Below are positions 1-10,970 of a stretch of 64,000 bases of DNA, piece after piece. This DNA comes from Crossaster papposus (lineage: Eukaryota > Echinodermata > Asteroidea > Velatida > Solasteridae), in the NCBI GenBank assembly GCA_037893245.1, contig JBAIAA010000693.1, positions 682,001-746,000 of the forward strand, given 5' to 3'. The position numbers were made by a program, and so were the translations under genes. Each line of letters begins with the position of its first letter. Within the stretch, counting starts at the first letter, position 1. Under the pieces are notes generated by a model, which saw only the letters and a list, made by a program, of their open reading frames with translations, was not told the DNA's origin and did not search any database.

Positions 1-720
1 TTCTCCATGACTCTGGACATCAGGGGCATGAAAAGCAATGTTTCTATCGCTGATGACATCACAGCCAAAGAGGGGTAATTCTGGTTGACATGGCATAATG
101 AGAATCTTTGCAGTTTTTTGGCAGTTAATTCGATCACCTCTTTTGCGAGTTCCAAAATAAGCGATTACAACAGGAATTTATGCCATAGAATTTGGCTTTG
201 TTAAAACCTCCAGAGAAACCAAAATACCCCAGGTTGAACATGTCATGGTCAAAGTGATTAGTTAAGCACACAAAACTGCAAAGATTCTCATAGTGTAGAG
301 GCACTGTCCATGATTTGTCCCTGATTTTTTCTAGAACAAAACACCACATCTAAAAACTTCACAAAACTACATTCTTATGCGCCATCATTGTTCCAGAAGC
401 ATTTATAGTATTGTTTAAATATTGTCATTTCTGGGAACCTTTATGTTAAATTAAGGTTTCCTGGTTATAGTTTCAAAAGTTGTACAAAAACACTTCCCTA
501 TTTTGAATTAAGAGAATGATTTAAAATGTGTATCTTAAATACAGAATGATCAGATGTCTTCTACCAACATTATACAGCAATAAATCACCTAAAATCAACT
601 TCACTCTTATTAGAAGTTAACACTCAAATTCCATGTTTTGAAATCCGAAAGCTTCAAATGTGTAAACACCAAACTAAAAGAAAAAGATACTAACAATGCT
701 TCCAACTCTCCATTTAGCAC
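1..720. other. Non-coding stretch, nothing beyond the inverted repeat
   Basis: Apart from the inverted repeat at 98-291, this AT-rich stretch shows no ORF with coding character. It lies beyond the stop codon of the minus-strand SAMD3-like gene and probably holds its 3' untranslated region. Confidence 0.5.
98..291. repeat. Inverted repeat, 20-bp perfect arms (MITE-like)
   Basis: Bases 98-117 (ATGAGAATCTTTGCAGTTTT) are the exact reverse complement of 272-291, with a 154-bp loop. This is the layout of a short hairpin or MITE-like element. No target duplication was recognised and no family is assigned. Confidence 0.6.
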
Positions 721-3700
721 TCACAGTACCTTGAGTGCCCTGGCTATTTCAGTGACTCGTGGTGGCACTTTTCCTGAATATTTCAGTCCGTATATCTGAG
801 TTTGCAGGTAGACAAAGAAGTTGGATAGTTGAGCGGAATATTCAAGGTTGAAGGTGTAATGGCTCTTGAAGAGTATATCCACAGCTGATGTGATGTTCGA
901 TGATGGAAGGGGGAAGCCATGGTTCTCTATCTTCAAAATTATCTGATGTATCTGGGGGAAAGGGAAGGGGGTGGGGGGATGGGGGTGGGGGGAAGGGGGT
1001 GGGGGAAAAGGGGTGGGGGAAAGGGGGGTGGGGATTCCCAACATGTAACCCTTATGTTTGGATGAAAATCCAAAAGTTTAAAGGAATGCCGGCAAAGAAG
1101 GTCAAGCTTTCTGGCACAAGTTCAAAAATTGTGGTGCTTTTAAATACCACTATACTCAGGCATGTACTTTGGGTAGACATACATCAGGCTACGTCAGACT
1201 AAGGGAGTGAAACATTATTAGGTGTACATACAAATTACATGACATACATGTATACAAAATTACCTCATAATGTTTCAGAAGCAGATCGTTGGTGTCTTCT
1301 GCCGACACACGGCCCTTCCCGCGAGTATTGTATGACGGGAGAAGACGGAGTAGTGCAACAAATCCATACAGTGCCGTGAGCTCTGCAAAAACAGAATCGT
1401 CAATAATTTATGGGAACTGCAAACTTTAAAACGTCTGCTTTTTAAAAATTTAGTCATAACAAAATAGTGGCGAATAACTGTTTTGCTGATACTTTGACAC
1501 AAGTTATGATATGTTAATATAAGCTGGGACAGTTCATCAATTGGGGGTGTGTGGCTCGCTGTTGACCTCATCTAAGTTTGCTTGTTCAGTTAACAGTGCA
1601 TGCTCCTCAAAAACAATTAAAGCCACTTTGCCTCAAACCCAACGTCTTCCTCAGTCCAGAGACCACTCAGTGTCAATGAACATGTAGTTCCTGTGTGCTC
1701 TGTGCCCGACTGGACTATTGGGCCAGTTTGTGATGCAACTTGTGAATGGTTCACCTGGGCTTAGCGTCTATATAGTGTGCTACAGCGAACCCAGCAAATA
1801 ACTACATGTACTTAACGTTCTTGCTACAACTTAATTGCCACACTTGCAATACATCCAACCAGCATGTCTATGTGCACTATGAACTAGCATCACCAACCCA
1901 GCTGAACACATTCATAGGCATTAGTCATGAACATAATTATTCGTAGCGATCCCAAGGAAGATGGGTGGGGGGGGACGGTAGTGACCATGATGACAATGTC
2001 CCACCCACAAAATTCCAGCCCTCCAAAACTGGTATAAGGGCCTTAGCTTTTGATCCAAACCGTACCTTTGTTAGAGGCATGTACAACAATGTATACAACA
2101 ATAGGCATTTTTAATGTTATTTTATATTAATTACATGTGCTCAATTTGAGTCTATTTAGGATTGCCCTGTAAAAATCTTCCTGGGCATAAAGCGGCAAAT
2201 TGTGTAAATGAAACTTCACAGTTTTTGTGTGAAATATATTCAAAAACTTGTTTGAGGGTAAATACATATTTTTGGGCAGTTGATTGTTTTGGCGTGGGGG
2301 TAGTGGGGTCAATAATGGGGATAGGTATAAGTCAGGGTCAGGTCAGGTCGCACCCCCTTCCCCAAAAAAGATCGCCGCCGCCACTGCACAGCATCATGGA
2401 ATGACTTTCCAGTACACAAATTTTCAAATGTGCAGCCATGTTTACCTTTATTTTCCTCTTTGCTTTGCAATTTGTACTCCCTGACAACCTTGAGAATTCT
2501 TTCTTGCTGACAAGTCGAGCAGTACTTGAGCAGAGCCTCGGCGTGACTAGCCCATCTGCGCAACAAGCAATCAGAAGAATCCCTGTGCAAGGCTTTGAAA
2601 TCTTGATCGATCTGTTATATGGACAATTCAATAAAACCGCAATTAGTATAATGCATTTCAAATAAAAAAAGAGCGGGATGGTTCTCTTATGAAGTACTGT
2701 TTTTAAAAGGAAATCTGATTAAAATTTACAAACAGCTCAAATTTATAATTTAATGACACTCTGTTGGAAACAGTTTGTTTCTTTGGTGCTGAACTATGCT
2801 ACTGCATAACCAGCTGATGATTATCGTCCTAACCATTTTGGGAAGGCGAATTGCGTGGGAACAATGGCAAAAGCTATATCCATCCTCCAAGAAATTCCAT
2901 TAACTGTCCAATAATAATGTTCAAACATTGAGAAAACCTGAGGGAGTATAGCGCTGTGCCTGTTGGTAGAGCATCTGCCCGGAGTGGCAGGGGTCTTGGG
3001 TTCAAATCCCAATGAGGACCATTTGATTTTTCTTTCATCCCATGTTTGGTTATTTCACTTCTATGGTGATTAGGCACCATACCAAATATTGTGTTCAATA
3101 ATAATGATGTAAGACAGCTTTGCGAATTATTTAGGCTGTAGCTACCGTCTCCATATCAGTTGTTGGAGATTGCTGCTACGGATTTAAGTTAATTAAAACA
3201 GTTGTATCAACATAAAACTCACAATTTCTGGCATATCCAAATACCGTGGGTACCTCTTCAGAATGACCGATAGAAAAGGTTTCTCTGCCTCTATCCAGGT
3301 TCGCCTGTTCGATGCACATCTGCTCATAGCTCTCATCACTGCCTGTCTGTTTCTATCGCCAGTAGCATTTTTACAAAATGACTCAAGTTCGTTTGCCTCA
3401 GCATCGGGTAGTAAGTCATCAGGACTGAATTCGTCAGGGCTTCCAGATGGAGTAGTGCTCTTGCGGATGACTGTCTTCTGCTCTGCTGAAGGAGGGAGAC
3501 TTCGGCGCATATTCTTCAGTTTATCTTGGAAGTACCCACTTTGTCCAGCCGACGAGCTGTAAAAGTGGTCCTGTGGGAGGGCGGGTTACTGTGGTTAAAA
3601 GTTAGCTAAGTTAAAAGTTACTGGGTGTCCATCTTTTCAGAAATCAGAGCACTAAAGGATATTTAAACTTTTTACACTGAAAATCATTTTTGATGAATGT

Positions 3701-6256
3701 TAACATTAGTTCAGAGAATCCAGAACGAGTACAAGTACAGAAGTATAAAACTCCCAGTTTTTGTTGAACCCATTAGCAATTTACACTATTTCTGCGATGG
3801 TCACAACTGCATGTACAACACTGCTAGAAAAAGGTTGAGGATGGCTACTTTTAAAAAAGTTTAAAGGGAACTTGCCAAATGTTTATCACTGCAAAAAATC
3901 ATGAACAAATATGGTGTAAGATTTGCTAATGCTGTATACTGGAAAAAAATAGTTGGATCGGTTTTGATTTTATTAGAACAGAAACTTATCGAGACCGAGA
4001 CCATTAGGTACAGCAAGATCAGCAAAAACAGGTAATTTTTTAGACTAAAACACCGACAGAAACCCCACAAAACATATTTATCCAATTGTTGAAGACTTTA
4101 TTTTAAGAGAGAATTAAACGGCCCAACAATGCACATTTTCACAGAAATAAAAAAAACCAACTGATTCAGTCAGCGGAAGGGCATGAAATGAAGGCAAAGA
4201 TATATGATGTACAGTATCTGCAGGTTCATTGAATACCACTTACATATCCTGTGACTCCGCTTGGATCTTTGAGGTTTGGAAATGAGTCGATTACAGCACG
4301 TCCCATTGCATGTTTATCCTCTATGTCTGGGTAACTAGAAAATGAAGCACATTTGGATAAAAATTGATAACAAAATGATATTGACAAAAATGTAAGCATG
4401 CCTGATGTTTTGATCCCCAAAAGAATAACACAGAATGAAGAGGACAATGGGGGTTTGAAAATGGGAGGTGACAACAAGAGTGGCAAAGGGAGAGAGCAAG
4501 CGAACGAGTGGCTTATGAAGTTACTCCAGTCTATAAGCAGGAACAAAGAGATAATGTGACAGATTGGAAATGGGAGGTGACAACAAGTGGAAGCATATAA
4601 GTCGGTGGGGACAAAGGGAGAAACATTTGTGATGGGACAAATTTGGCCATGAACACAATATTTGGTATGGTGCCTAATCACCATAGAAGTGAAATAACCA
4701 AACACAGGATGAGAGAAAAAAGTCACCGTGGACTTGGAAATGCTATCGTTAACGCATTGTTCACGTTGTTGCACGTCCCCCGTACATGATGCGGTGAATG
4801 TGGGCAGTTCGCGACTCACAAAATGTCACAATTTTGAAGCTGCATTCATAAAAAAAAAGGTTTTTCAAAACTGTGTGATTTCTTTGTCTATGTGACATTC
4901 CGCAAGGGTAGGTATAAACCCTCGCTTTTTCCAACGCTCTTTTCTTTTACCATGATTTACATTACAAGCATTATATTGGCTGTCCTTGGTCTGTTGATTG
5001 CTAGTACCGGCACGCAGCGCACTACGCTACCACTGCAGACCTAAAAAAACACCTCCTTTGTTGTACAATACTGGTAATTTATGAAACAGGAAGGTGATTT
5101 GAATCAATATCACAACAGCCAATGTTAATCAAGTGACTTAGTAACTGAACTTAAGTATTATTTACTAAAAATAAAGCTGACTGTTGGTGTACTCGCAGTC
5201 ACAGCAATGGTGACGTAATCCCCACCTCAAGTCACATGATGACATGTAAACCTTGGTCGCGCAATCGGTCTATTCACAAGGAGTTTTGTTGATTTTTAAG
5301 ATGGGAAAATACATCACACTTACTTTCCACATTTTGCAACCAGTTCTGCTACAAGTATGCTCACAAGAGATATTCTTGATGCCGGGCAGATGTATCCATT
5401 TGTATTGTACTCTTCCAAAATTGCACATCCTTTAGGGTGCTTCTGCAAAGTACTTCCAGCGTCAAAAACCAAAGGCTATGATATTTGGTAAACAGAAATG
5501 GAGGATAAACAGTAATGTTGCCAGTTAAATTTCTATAAAAGGTGTGCTTGTTGTATGTGGAGCCCACATAACATGCTTCGTAGTAGAGACTGAGAGGGCG
5601 CCCTTCTGAAAAGGGCTCTTCCGCACTTAGTCTGAAAGAGGTAGATCCGCGTGCCAGTGGTCCAATCTTGGCAGGATTGAGTGTAAATACACTGTGTTGG
5701 GAATTTAATATGAAATTAATTCACAAGCTCTTGTACATGTATTTTCCCCATATTTTGCCACTATAATAGTGCCAATGAAGATTAAAGGTGGCAAACATTT
5801 CAAACTTTGTAGGAGCATAAAATCCATTTCTTTCAGATAATTTAACCAAATGTAAATTGCATCAATCGTAAAACAACAGAAACCTGAATTTGAAACAGCC
5901 TGATTCTATACACAATGAGGTAACTACATGTATAAGAAACTTGTAATTGAGACACTTGAGCTGAGTCAAATGAGCAAGTCCTCATTTATATCATCTCAAA
6001 TGCCTCAATTACCAAATGTTAGTTTGTGCTTGGAATCGGACAACTCTATACTAACCTTGGTTGGTCTTGGTGTTGTAGATGCTTGCTGTGATCCAGGAGG
6101 GTTGCTGCCACTTGCCTGTGATGAAGCAGGTGATGAAACCGATGGACAATAATTTTGTTCTGTCTCAGGATTAGGTGATCCAAGTGCAAGCTGAACGACA
6201 AATTTTTTTTCAAATTCACTGAAAATTCTTTCTAAGATCAACCCAAGTGACTGCAT
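721..6256 (-). CDS. SAMD3-like uncharacterised protein, seven exons
   Basis: I assemble seven minus-strand exons: 6256-6056, 5442-5324, 4334-4244, 3570-3223, 2611-2446, 1382-1264 and 951-721 (stop TGA). Every junction has GT/AG sites, and the phases (0, 2, 0, 0, 1, 0) keep one frame of about 424 residues. The N-terminus holds a helical LERIFSEFEKKF segment and a Ser/Pro-rich linker. Then come ILEEYNTNGYICP, YPDIEDKHAMGRAVIDSFPN, GYFQDKLKNMRR, WIEAEKPFLSVILKRYP and a C-terminal segment ending PPRVTEIARALKVL. From memory, this series matches the body of proteins annotated as sterile alpha motif domain-containing protein 3-like in fish and invertebrates; their function is not known to me. No SAM domain is visible. 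The ATG at 6256 is uncertain because an acceptor (tatatgcag) sits right at it, so an upstream exon is possible. The gene lies on the same strand as, and downstream of, an EnSpm/CMC-like transposase and may belong to the same transposon. Confidence 0.75.
955..1035 (+). repeat. G-rich tract, quadruplex-prone, opposite a splice acceptor
   Basis: About 80 bases on the plus strand are almost entirely G runs of 3-6 broken by A or T. On the minus strand this is a C-rich polypyrimidine tract ending in cccccag, the acceptor of the last exon of the SAMD3-like gene at 951. Confidence 0.8.
2943..3115 (+). mobile_element. tRNA-derived SINE (family 1)
   Basis: The sequence carries a tRNA-like RNA polymerase III promoter: an A-box-like TTGGTAGAGCATCTG near 2959 and a perfect B box GGTTCAAATCC at 2999-3009. 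A non-tRNA body follows (ccatgtttggttatttcact). Part of that body recurs in reverse orientation near 4646-4725. It lies in an intron of the minus-strand SAMD3-like gene (between exons 3570-3223 and 2611-2446). Ends were not defined. Confidence 0.7.
4646..4725 (-). mobile_element. 5'-truncated SINE tail (family 1)
   Basis: This is the reverse complement of the body of the SINE at 2943-3115. The shared stretch includes the complement of tttggttatttcacttctat and of ggcaccataccaaatattgt. It lacks the tRNA head, as expected of a 5'-truncated copy. Confidence 0.7.
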
Positions 6257-6697
6257 ATACCCAATAAGTTTTCAGACCATGCTATTCAAAAGGGACGATG
6301 ACCAGCAGCCAAGCACACCCAGGAGAAGTTGACCTTGATTTTTTATTTTTTTTTAATTACTTGGCAAAGTTTGTACATGAGAAGTTTGTACACTGAATAA
6401 CAAATAACTGGGAACAATATGTTACTGTAGAATTTGTTTTAGATTTCAATTGTCCAGTGAGCGGTGTGTATACCAAGTGCCTGTTTACAAAATCAGTTTA
6501 GGAATCTCCTAGTCCTAAGACTGAAGCTGCAAATAATAACTTGAGTGTCAATTGAGACCCCAATGAAAGCCAGTTCTATTTGGGGAAATATACATGTTGT
6601 ATTTCTTTTTAACCAAATATCAGTGTTTTTATAATCAAAGTATAGCAATGTTAAAGAAGGAGCAGCAATGAAGGCTGTTGTTTGCTACACATGTAAT

Positions 6698-9170
6698 TCA
6701 ACAAATATAGTTTCTGGGTGTAACAACATTTTTGTTTCCATGCTTATTGACATGAAGAGGACGAAAGTTTCTCAACTTATCTGGCTTAAGAAAGAATGTT
6801 TGATTTGAATCATGTACAACATAGCTATGAATATGTTCATCAAAACATTCAGCTTCCAACAAATTTCCTGTCAGGAGGACATTGTGTCCCACAATAATGG
6901 CATGAGATATTCGACCAAATTGTGGAATTTCATCATCAGCCATGCCCAGTGCAACTATTGTATCAGTCCTATACACAGTGCCCCAGATCGTTATCTTTTG
7001 TGTCAAGAAAACATCATCTTCGGGAAGGAGTCCTGGAACTTCTTTCAAAAGAGCTGGATAATTCTCCACTTCTTTGACAGACAAATTAACACCTTCACCA
7101 GCTTCAAACCCAAGACTTCCTTGATTATGTTGGGACCATTTGCAGCAATGGCTAATCTGGTGTCTGGTAGCTGCAGTCTTACAGATGTCCTTGAAGCAAC
7201 CTACCACACTTGCCAATCTTTTAGTCACATTGTGTTTAGCTTCAAACCTCATGCACCACACATTAATTAGTGGTCCAACATCTCTCATGGCCATTGGGTA
7301 GTGTACTAAAACGTGGTGCTTAGGAAGAAGCCTGACTGTAGGAAATAACTGCACAAATAGAGAGTGGTGATCCTGGATGAGGTATTTCAGGTACAGGCTC
7401 AGGCTATCTGTGACAGAATCTGCAAAAATTATGTCTACGATAGTTCTTAGTTTCAACATGAGGATCCAATACAAATTGTTCTTGGGGATCAAGGAACCAA
7501 TCAAAAGCGATAAGACACGCAGAAGGCACCACATTTGACAGGCATGTTGTTTTAAGGAATTATCTTTTCCCTTAAGGGTGCATTCAAGAATATGAGATGG
7601 TTTGTTCTTTTTGTCACAGTACCCATAGCTGTGGCATGACATGAGGGCATTGAAAGTGTCAAGTGTGAAAAACCTTTCCTCATAGATTAACCTATAGAGA
7701 ACTAACTTGACTTCCATGGGAACTACTCCTTCTAACAAGTCGTGCATAATATCTGGAGCTACATTCCTTGTTACATGAAAATAAGAAAGTGAATTTAAAA
7801 TGCTATCTTTCTTGACACCACTCATTGATACTGCAGCGGGATTATGAAGAGATTCTTCAACATGAACACTGTGACTATCTCGATCTCTAAGGTCAAATTC
7901 TTCTCCAACAAATTTTGTCTGGAACTCCTCTCTATGACCCAAACAGACACGGCATGGTTTATTTGCTGAAAAGCTTTCAACAAAGCCAAACAATCCATTA
8001 ACCCCCAGGTTATCTCCACAAACATGGGACAGTGTACCACGAACAATCTTCACAGATCCATCTGGAAGTTTAATTTCTGCACCTTCTGCGGATTCCAATT
8101 TCTTCACTTCAGTTACAAATGGAGCCAAGACAGGATCAAATCCGTACTTCTTCCGGTCAAGGCAATTGCAAAATGCCAGCAAGTGAATGTTGTCCAATGA
8201 CGAATTTAATCTTGTAGGCACATTTTTCAATGTGTAGTAGAATGCTCCGACTTTGTGAATTCCTCTCTTCGAACCTAACGGATTTACAACCTCAAACTCA
8301 TCGAAGTATAGGCAAATCTGCATTGCTTGTTGGTGGGCAGAAAAGGGTTTTGCATTGGTGACCATCACAGAAATCACGCAAGACATTATCACTGCTCACA
8401 TGTCCAACTTCAATTTCATGACTTACACTCTCATCTCCTAAAATCATCCCCAGAGTTGATAACATTGAAACATATTGAAACGTCTCTGGTACATGCACAT
8501 GCTTTGACTGGCCGGATTGGCGATCGGTCTGAACATCAGTACGAAAGCCAAGAAAAACTGTTTGAGGTTGAATTACACCCAAATGTGCTTCAAGGAATTT
8601 GTCCTGCTTGTACCTAGTATCGAGCCCCTCAAACAGTGACTTTTCATTGTCAAATTCGGCTAATAGTTTCCGACAGTCTTCATTTCCTTGTTCAACACCA
8701 ATCTCTTCCAAAGTACTGATAACTTTACTCTTTAAATCTTTGACAATTTCATTATTTAAAATTGAAGTTGCAGATATAACCCTGTTCATGCTTGAATGGG
8801 TCATATTAGTGTCGGACAGAAGTGAACCAATAAATACAGCAGTCTGCCGTGCAATGCTCAATGTGTCTCCCATTTCCACATCTTCTTCCATGTTATCTGC
8901 AAATTCATTGTCATCATCATTAACATATATCTCCCTATTGACATTTCTATACAAATCATCAGCTTCATCAGCTTGTAGATGTGGATGCTGTTTTGCCACA
9001 TGTTTCCTAAAAGAATTAAATGTGCTAAATGACGATGGACACCCCCCTTGACCACATGTTAAACGTAAATCTTTCATATCAAAAAGAGCATGTACCATGT
9101 GTAAATGGCTTGTTAATTTAGAAACAGGCCCTGGAATGATGATATGGCATTCAAAGCAAGTATACCCCAT
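6698..9170 (-). pseudogene. EnSpm/CMC-like transposase with C2H2 fingers, one frameshift
   Basis: A single long minus-strand coding block starts at ATG 9170 and stops at 6698. The N-terminus has two C2H2-type fingers: C-F-E-C ... H-L-H-M-V-H, then C-G-Q-G-G-C ... FRKHVAKQH. After an acidic stretch comes the transposase body: YFDEFEVVNPLGSKRG, VGAFYYTLKN, CGDNLGVNGLFGF, a C-R-V-C-L-G-H motif and a conserved D-I-M-H-D-L-L-E-G-V-V-P. From memory this set matches metazoan EnSpm/CACTA-type (CMC) transposase-like proteins. The block is split in two frames that overlap at 8298-8392; the break lies near 8335-8350, within a run read on the minus strand as aaaacccttttc, so one inserted or lost base explains it. 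A longer 5' reading from 9377 is rejected because it runs into SINE sequence. A possible acceptor (ttctggcag) lies near 9257. The frameshift may be real decay or an assembly error. Confidence 0.8.
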
Positions 9171-9351
9171 GTTTTCCACGTTTTCTCTTGGGAGGGGAGG
9201 GTCTCCGGGGAACTTCACTCTATCAAGGTGACCTCTTTCTGTAATTTGTTTCTGCCAGAAAAATAGTAAGCAAAGGAAGTAGCTCCTGGAAAGAAAATTT
9301 GCCTGTATGGATCTAACAGAAGCACATTTAAATAGATGCAATTCTATTATG

Positions 9352-9480
9352 AGGGAGGTCTTGGGTTCGAATCCCACCCGAGTTAGTTAGCCTGTGTTTA
9401 CTTTTCACAGGACTCGGGAAAGCAGTATATATACGGTGCTATCACACATTGGTGTAGGTTAAACCAAATTGTTATTCATT
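9352..9480 (+). mobile_element. tRNA-derived SINE (family 2), 5'-truncated copy
   Basis: It contains a B box GGTTCGAATCC and then a body shared with the copy at 10306-10470: agttagcctgt, cacaggactcgggaaagca, acggtgctatcacacat and ggtgtag. The A-box half is missing. It lies just upstream of the minus-strand EnSpm/CMC-like gene. Confidence 0.75.
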
Positions 9481-10305
9481 ATTCCAGATGCCCCCAAAAA
9501 ACTAATAGTAATAACAAAATAAAAACATCTATTTAACTGTACGCAGTACCCACTGCTCATATTAACTAGAAAACCTGCGCTCAGTAGAGCACAAACCACC
9601 GCCAGGGAGAAGATTAGAACAGAGCGTATTTCTATTTTATTAGTCTTGTGTGAATATGGACCTAGTACAATACAAAAACATTCACTCACCCCATTATAAC
9701 GTTGCGGGACGTGTACGTGTATTCAGTTTTTTTGCGCGTGAAACTATACAGCGCATGATAACAGCAGGTATTTCTATTTGATTTAGTCTTGTGTGAATCG
9801 TGCATACGTTTTTGTTATGATGTATACGTACATATATATGACATAGGAATTTTACATAGGACCCTCGGTGCCTAAGCTTGGTGCCTTGAAATGACGACTA
9901 TTGGCTTAGTCTTGCTCGATGCTCATTCGCAAGAGAGCGTACGTTTTGTTATGATTGAAATACGCCCACATGGGTAATAATGGCGCCTTGAAATGACTTA
10001 GTGGTGTTATTTGCTCTAAAACTATGTCTTTCTTAATTCGGATCATCACCAAAATCTAATCGATTGGACTTTGCGCTAAAACAGACATAGGCACAATATT
10101 AGAATAGCCCGCAACTCTATTTGCTAGTCTATTTCAAGACTGCATAAACACCCACCTGAGGTTTAAAGGATTTTTTTCATAGGGAAAGAAAGTCCTGTAA
10201 CCGATATTGCAAAATAGACTTGACAAAGACTAGTTTTGGGGTAAAATCTTGAGTTGTGGGGTATTCTGCAATTGCTCCGGATTCGGAATGACCTCTTAAC
10301 CCTTA
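9481..10305. other. Non-coding stretch with short diverged repeats
   Basis: No coding ORF is seen. Short phrases recur, such as tattagtcttgtgtgaat (about 9637) and tttagtcttgtgtgaatcgtg (about 9782), and gtacgttttgttatgat and acgtttttgttatgatg, suggesting a diverged duplication. Confidence 0.4.
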
Positions 10306-10470
10306 GGGCGCTCGGTGGTCAAGGGGTTTAGACATCTGCTCCAGTATGCGGGAGGTCGTGGATTCGAATCCCACACAAGTCAGTTAGCCTGTCTTAATTT
10401 TTCACAGGACTCGGGAAAGCACCGAGTATACGGTGCTATCACACATCGGTGTAGTTTAAATCAAGTTATT
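10306..10470 (+). mobile_element. tRNA-derived SINE (family 2), fuller copy
   Basis: It begins with a tRNA-like head: A box TGGTCAAGGGG and B box GATTCGAATCC about 40 bases later. The same body as the 9352 copy follows (agtcagttagcctgt, cacaggactcgggaaagca, acggtgctatcacacatcgg). These are direct matches visible by eye. The source tRNA was not determined. Confidence 0.8.
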
Positions 10471-10855
10471 AGTTTAACTTGCACAGGAGGGTACACAAAA
10501 AAATGGGCTACAAAACGTGCACTTACCTCTAAAACGGCCACCACCTTGGAATCGAAGTGGATTCCCACGACACAGGCCAACTGAAACTTGCGTTTCCTAT
10601 TGAAGAACGAAATAGGGCAGGGTGAAATAAATGGTTTTAATGGCCTAACATGTTTTGGCCATAAAAACTAACCATATGATTTGTTCCTGTCATTTATTGG
10701 TGGTCATTTTAAAAGTCAAACTAGATAAGCTACATTTTTGCTTCATTTATATCATAATTTGGACGTTAGCTGTGTATTCCTGTAGCTATTTCATGAGAAA
10801 AAGAGCAATAAATGATAAAGAATTCTTTTTGCCATTCGCCATTTTTTTATAAGAC

Positions 10856-10928
10856 TAATCAACCTGAGGTTTAGCTGATGTTATCCTCTTATTAAGAGGA
10901 TAACATCAGCTAAACCTCAGGTTGATTA
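10856..10928. repeat. Perfect 73-bp palindrome (36-bp arms, 1-nt spacer)
   Basis: Bases 10856-10891 are the exact reverse complement of 10893-10928, with one T at 10892 between them. The arms include AACCTGAGGTTTAGCTGATG. There are no mismatches in 36 pairs, so the duplication is recent or maintained. A run of 16 G follows at 10955-10970. Confidence 0.95.
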
Positions 10929-10954
10929 TGTGATTCTATAGTATGGGTATTGTA

Positions 10955-10970
10955 GGGGGGGGGGGGGGGG
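10955..10970 (+). repeat. G16 homopolymer
   Basis: Sixteen consecutive G residues, 26 bases after the palindrome. The length is likely to be unreliable in any assembly. Confidence 0.9.

Noticed and set aside
2943-3020. Functional tRNA gene
   Set aside because: A and B boxes are present but the cloverleaf cannot be completed and a SINE body follows.
8298-9377. Upstream start of the EnSpm/CMC-like frame at 9377 (MGFEPKTSL...)
   Set aside because: These codons come from the B-box region of a SINE read in antisense; the same MGFEPKT string appears at 3012 from another SINE. The first Met of the zinc-finger part is at 9170.
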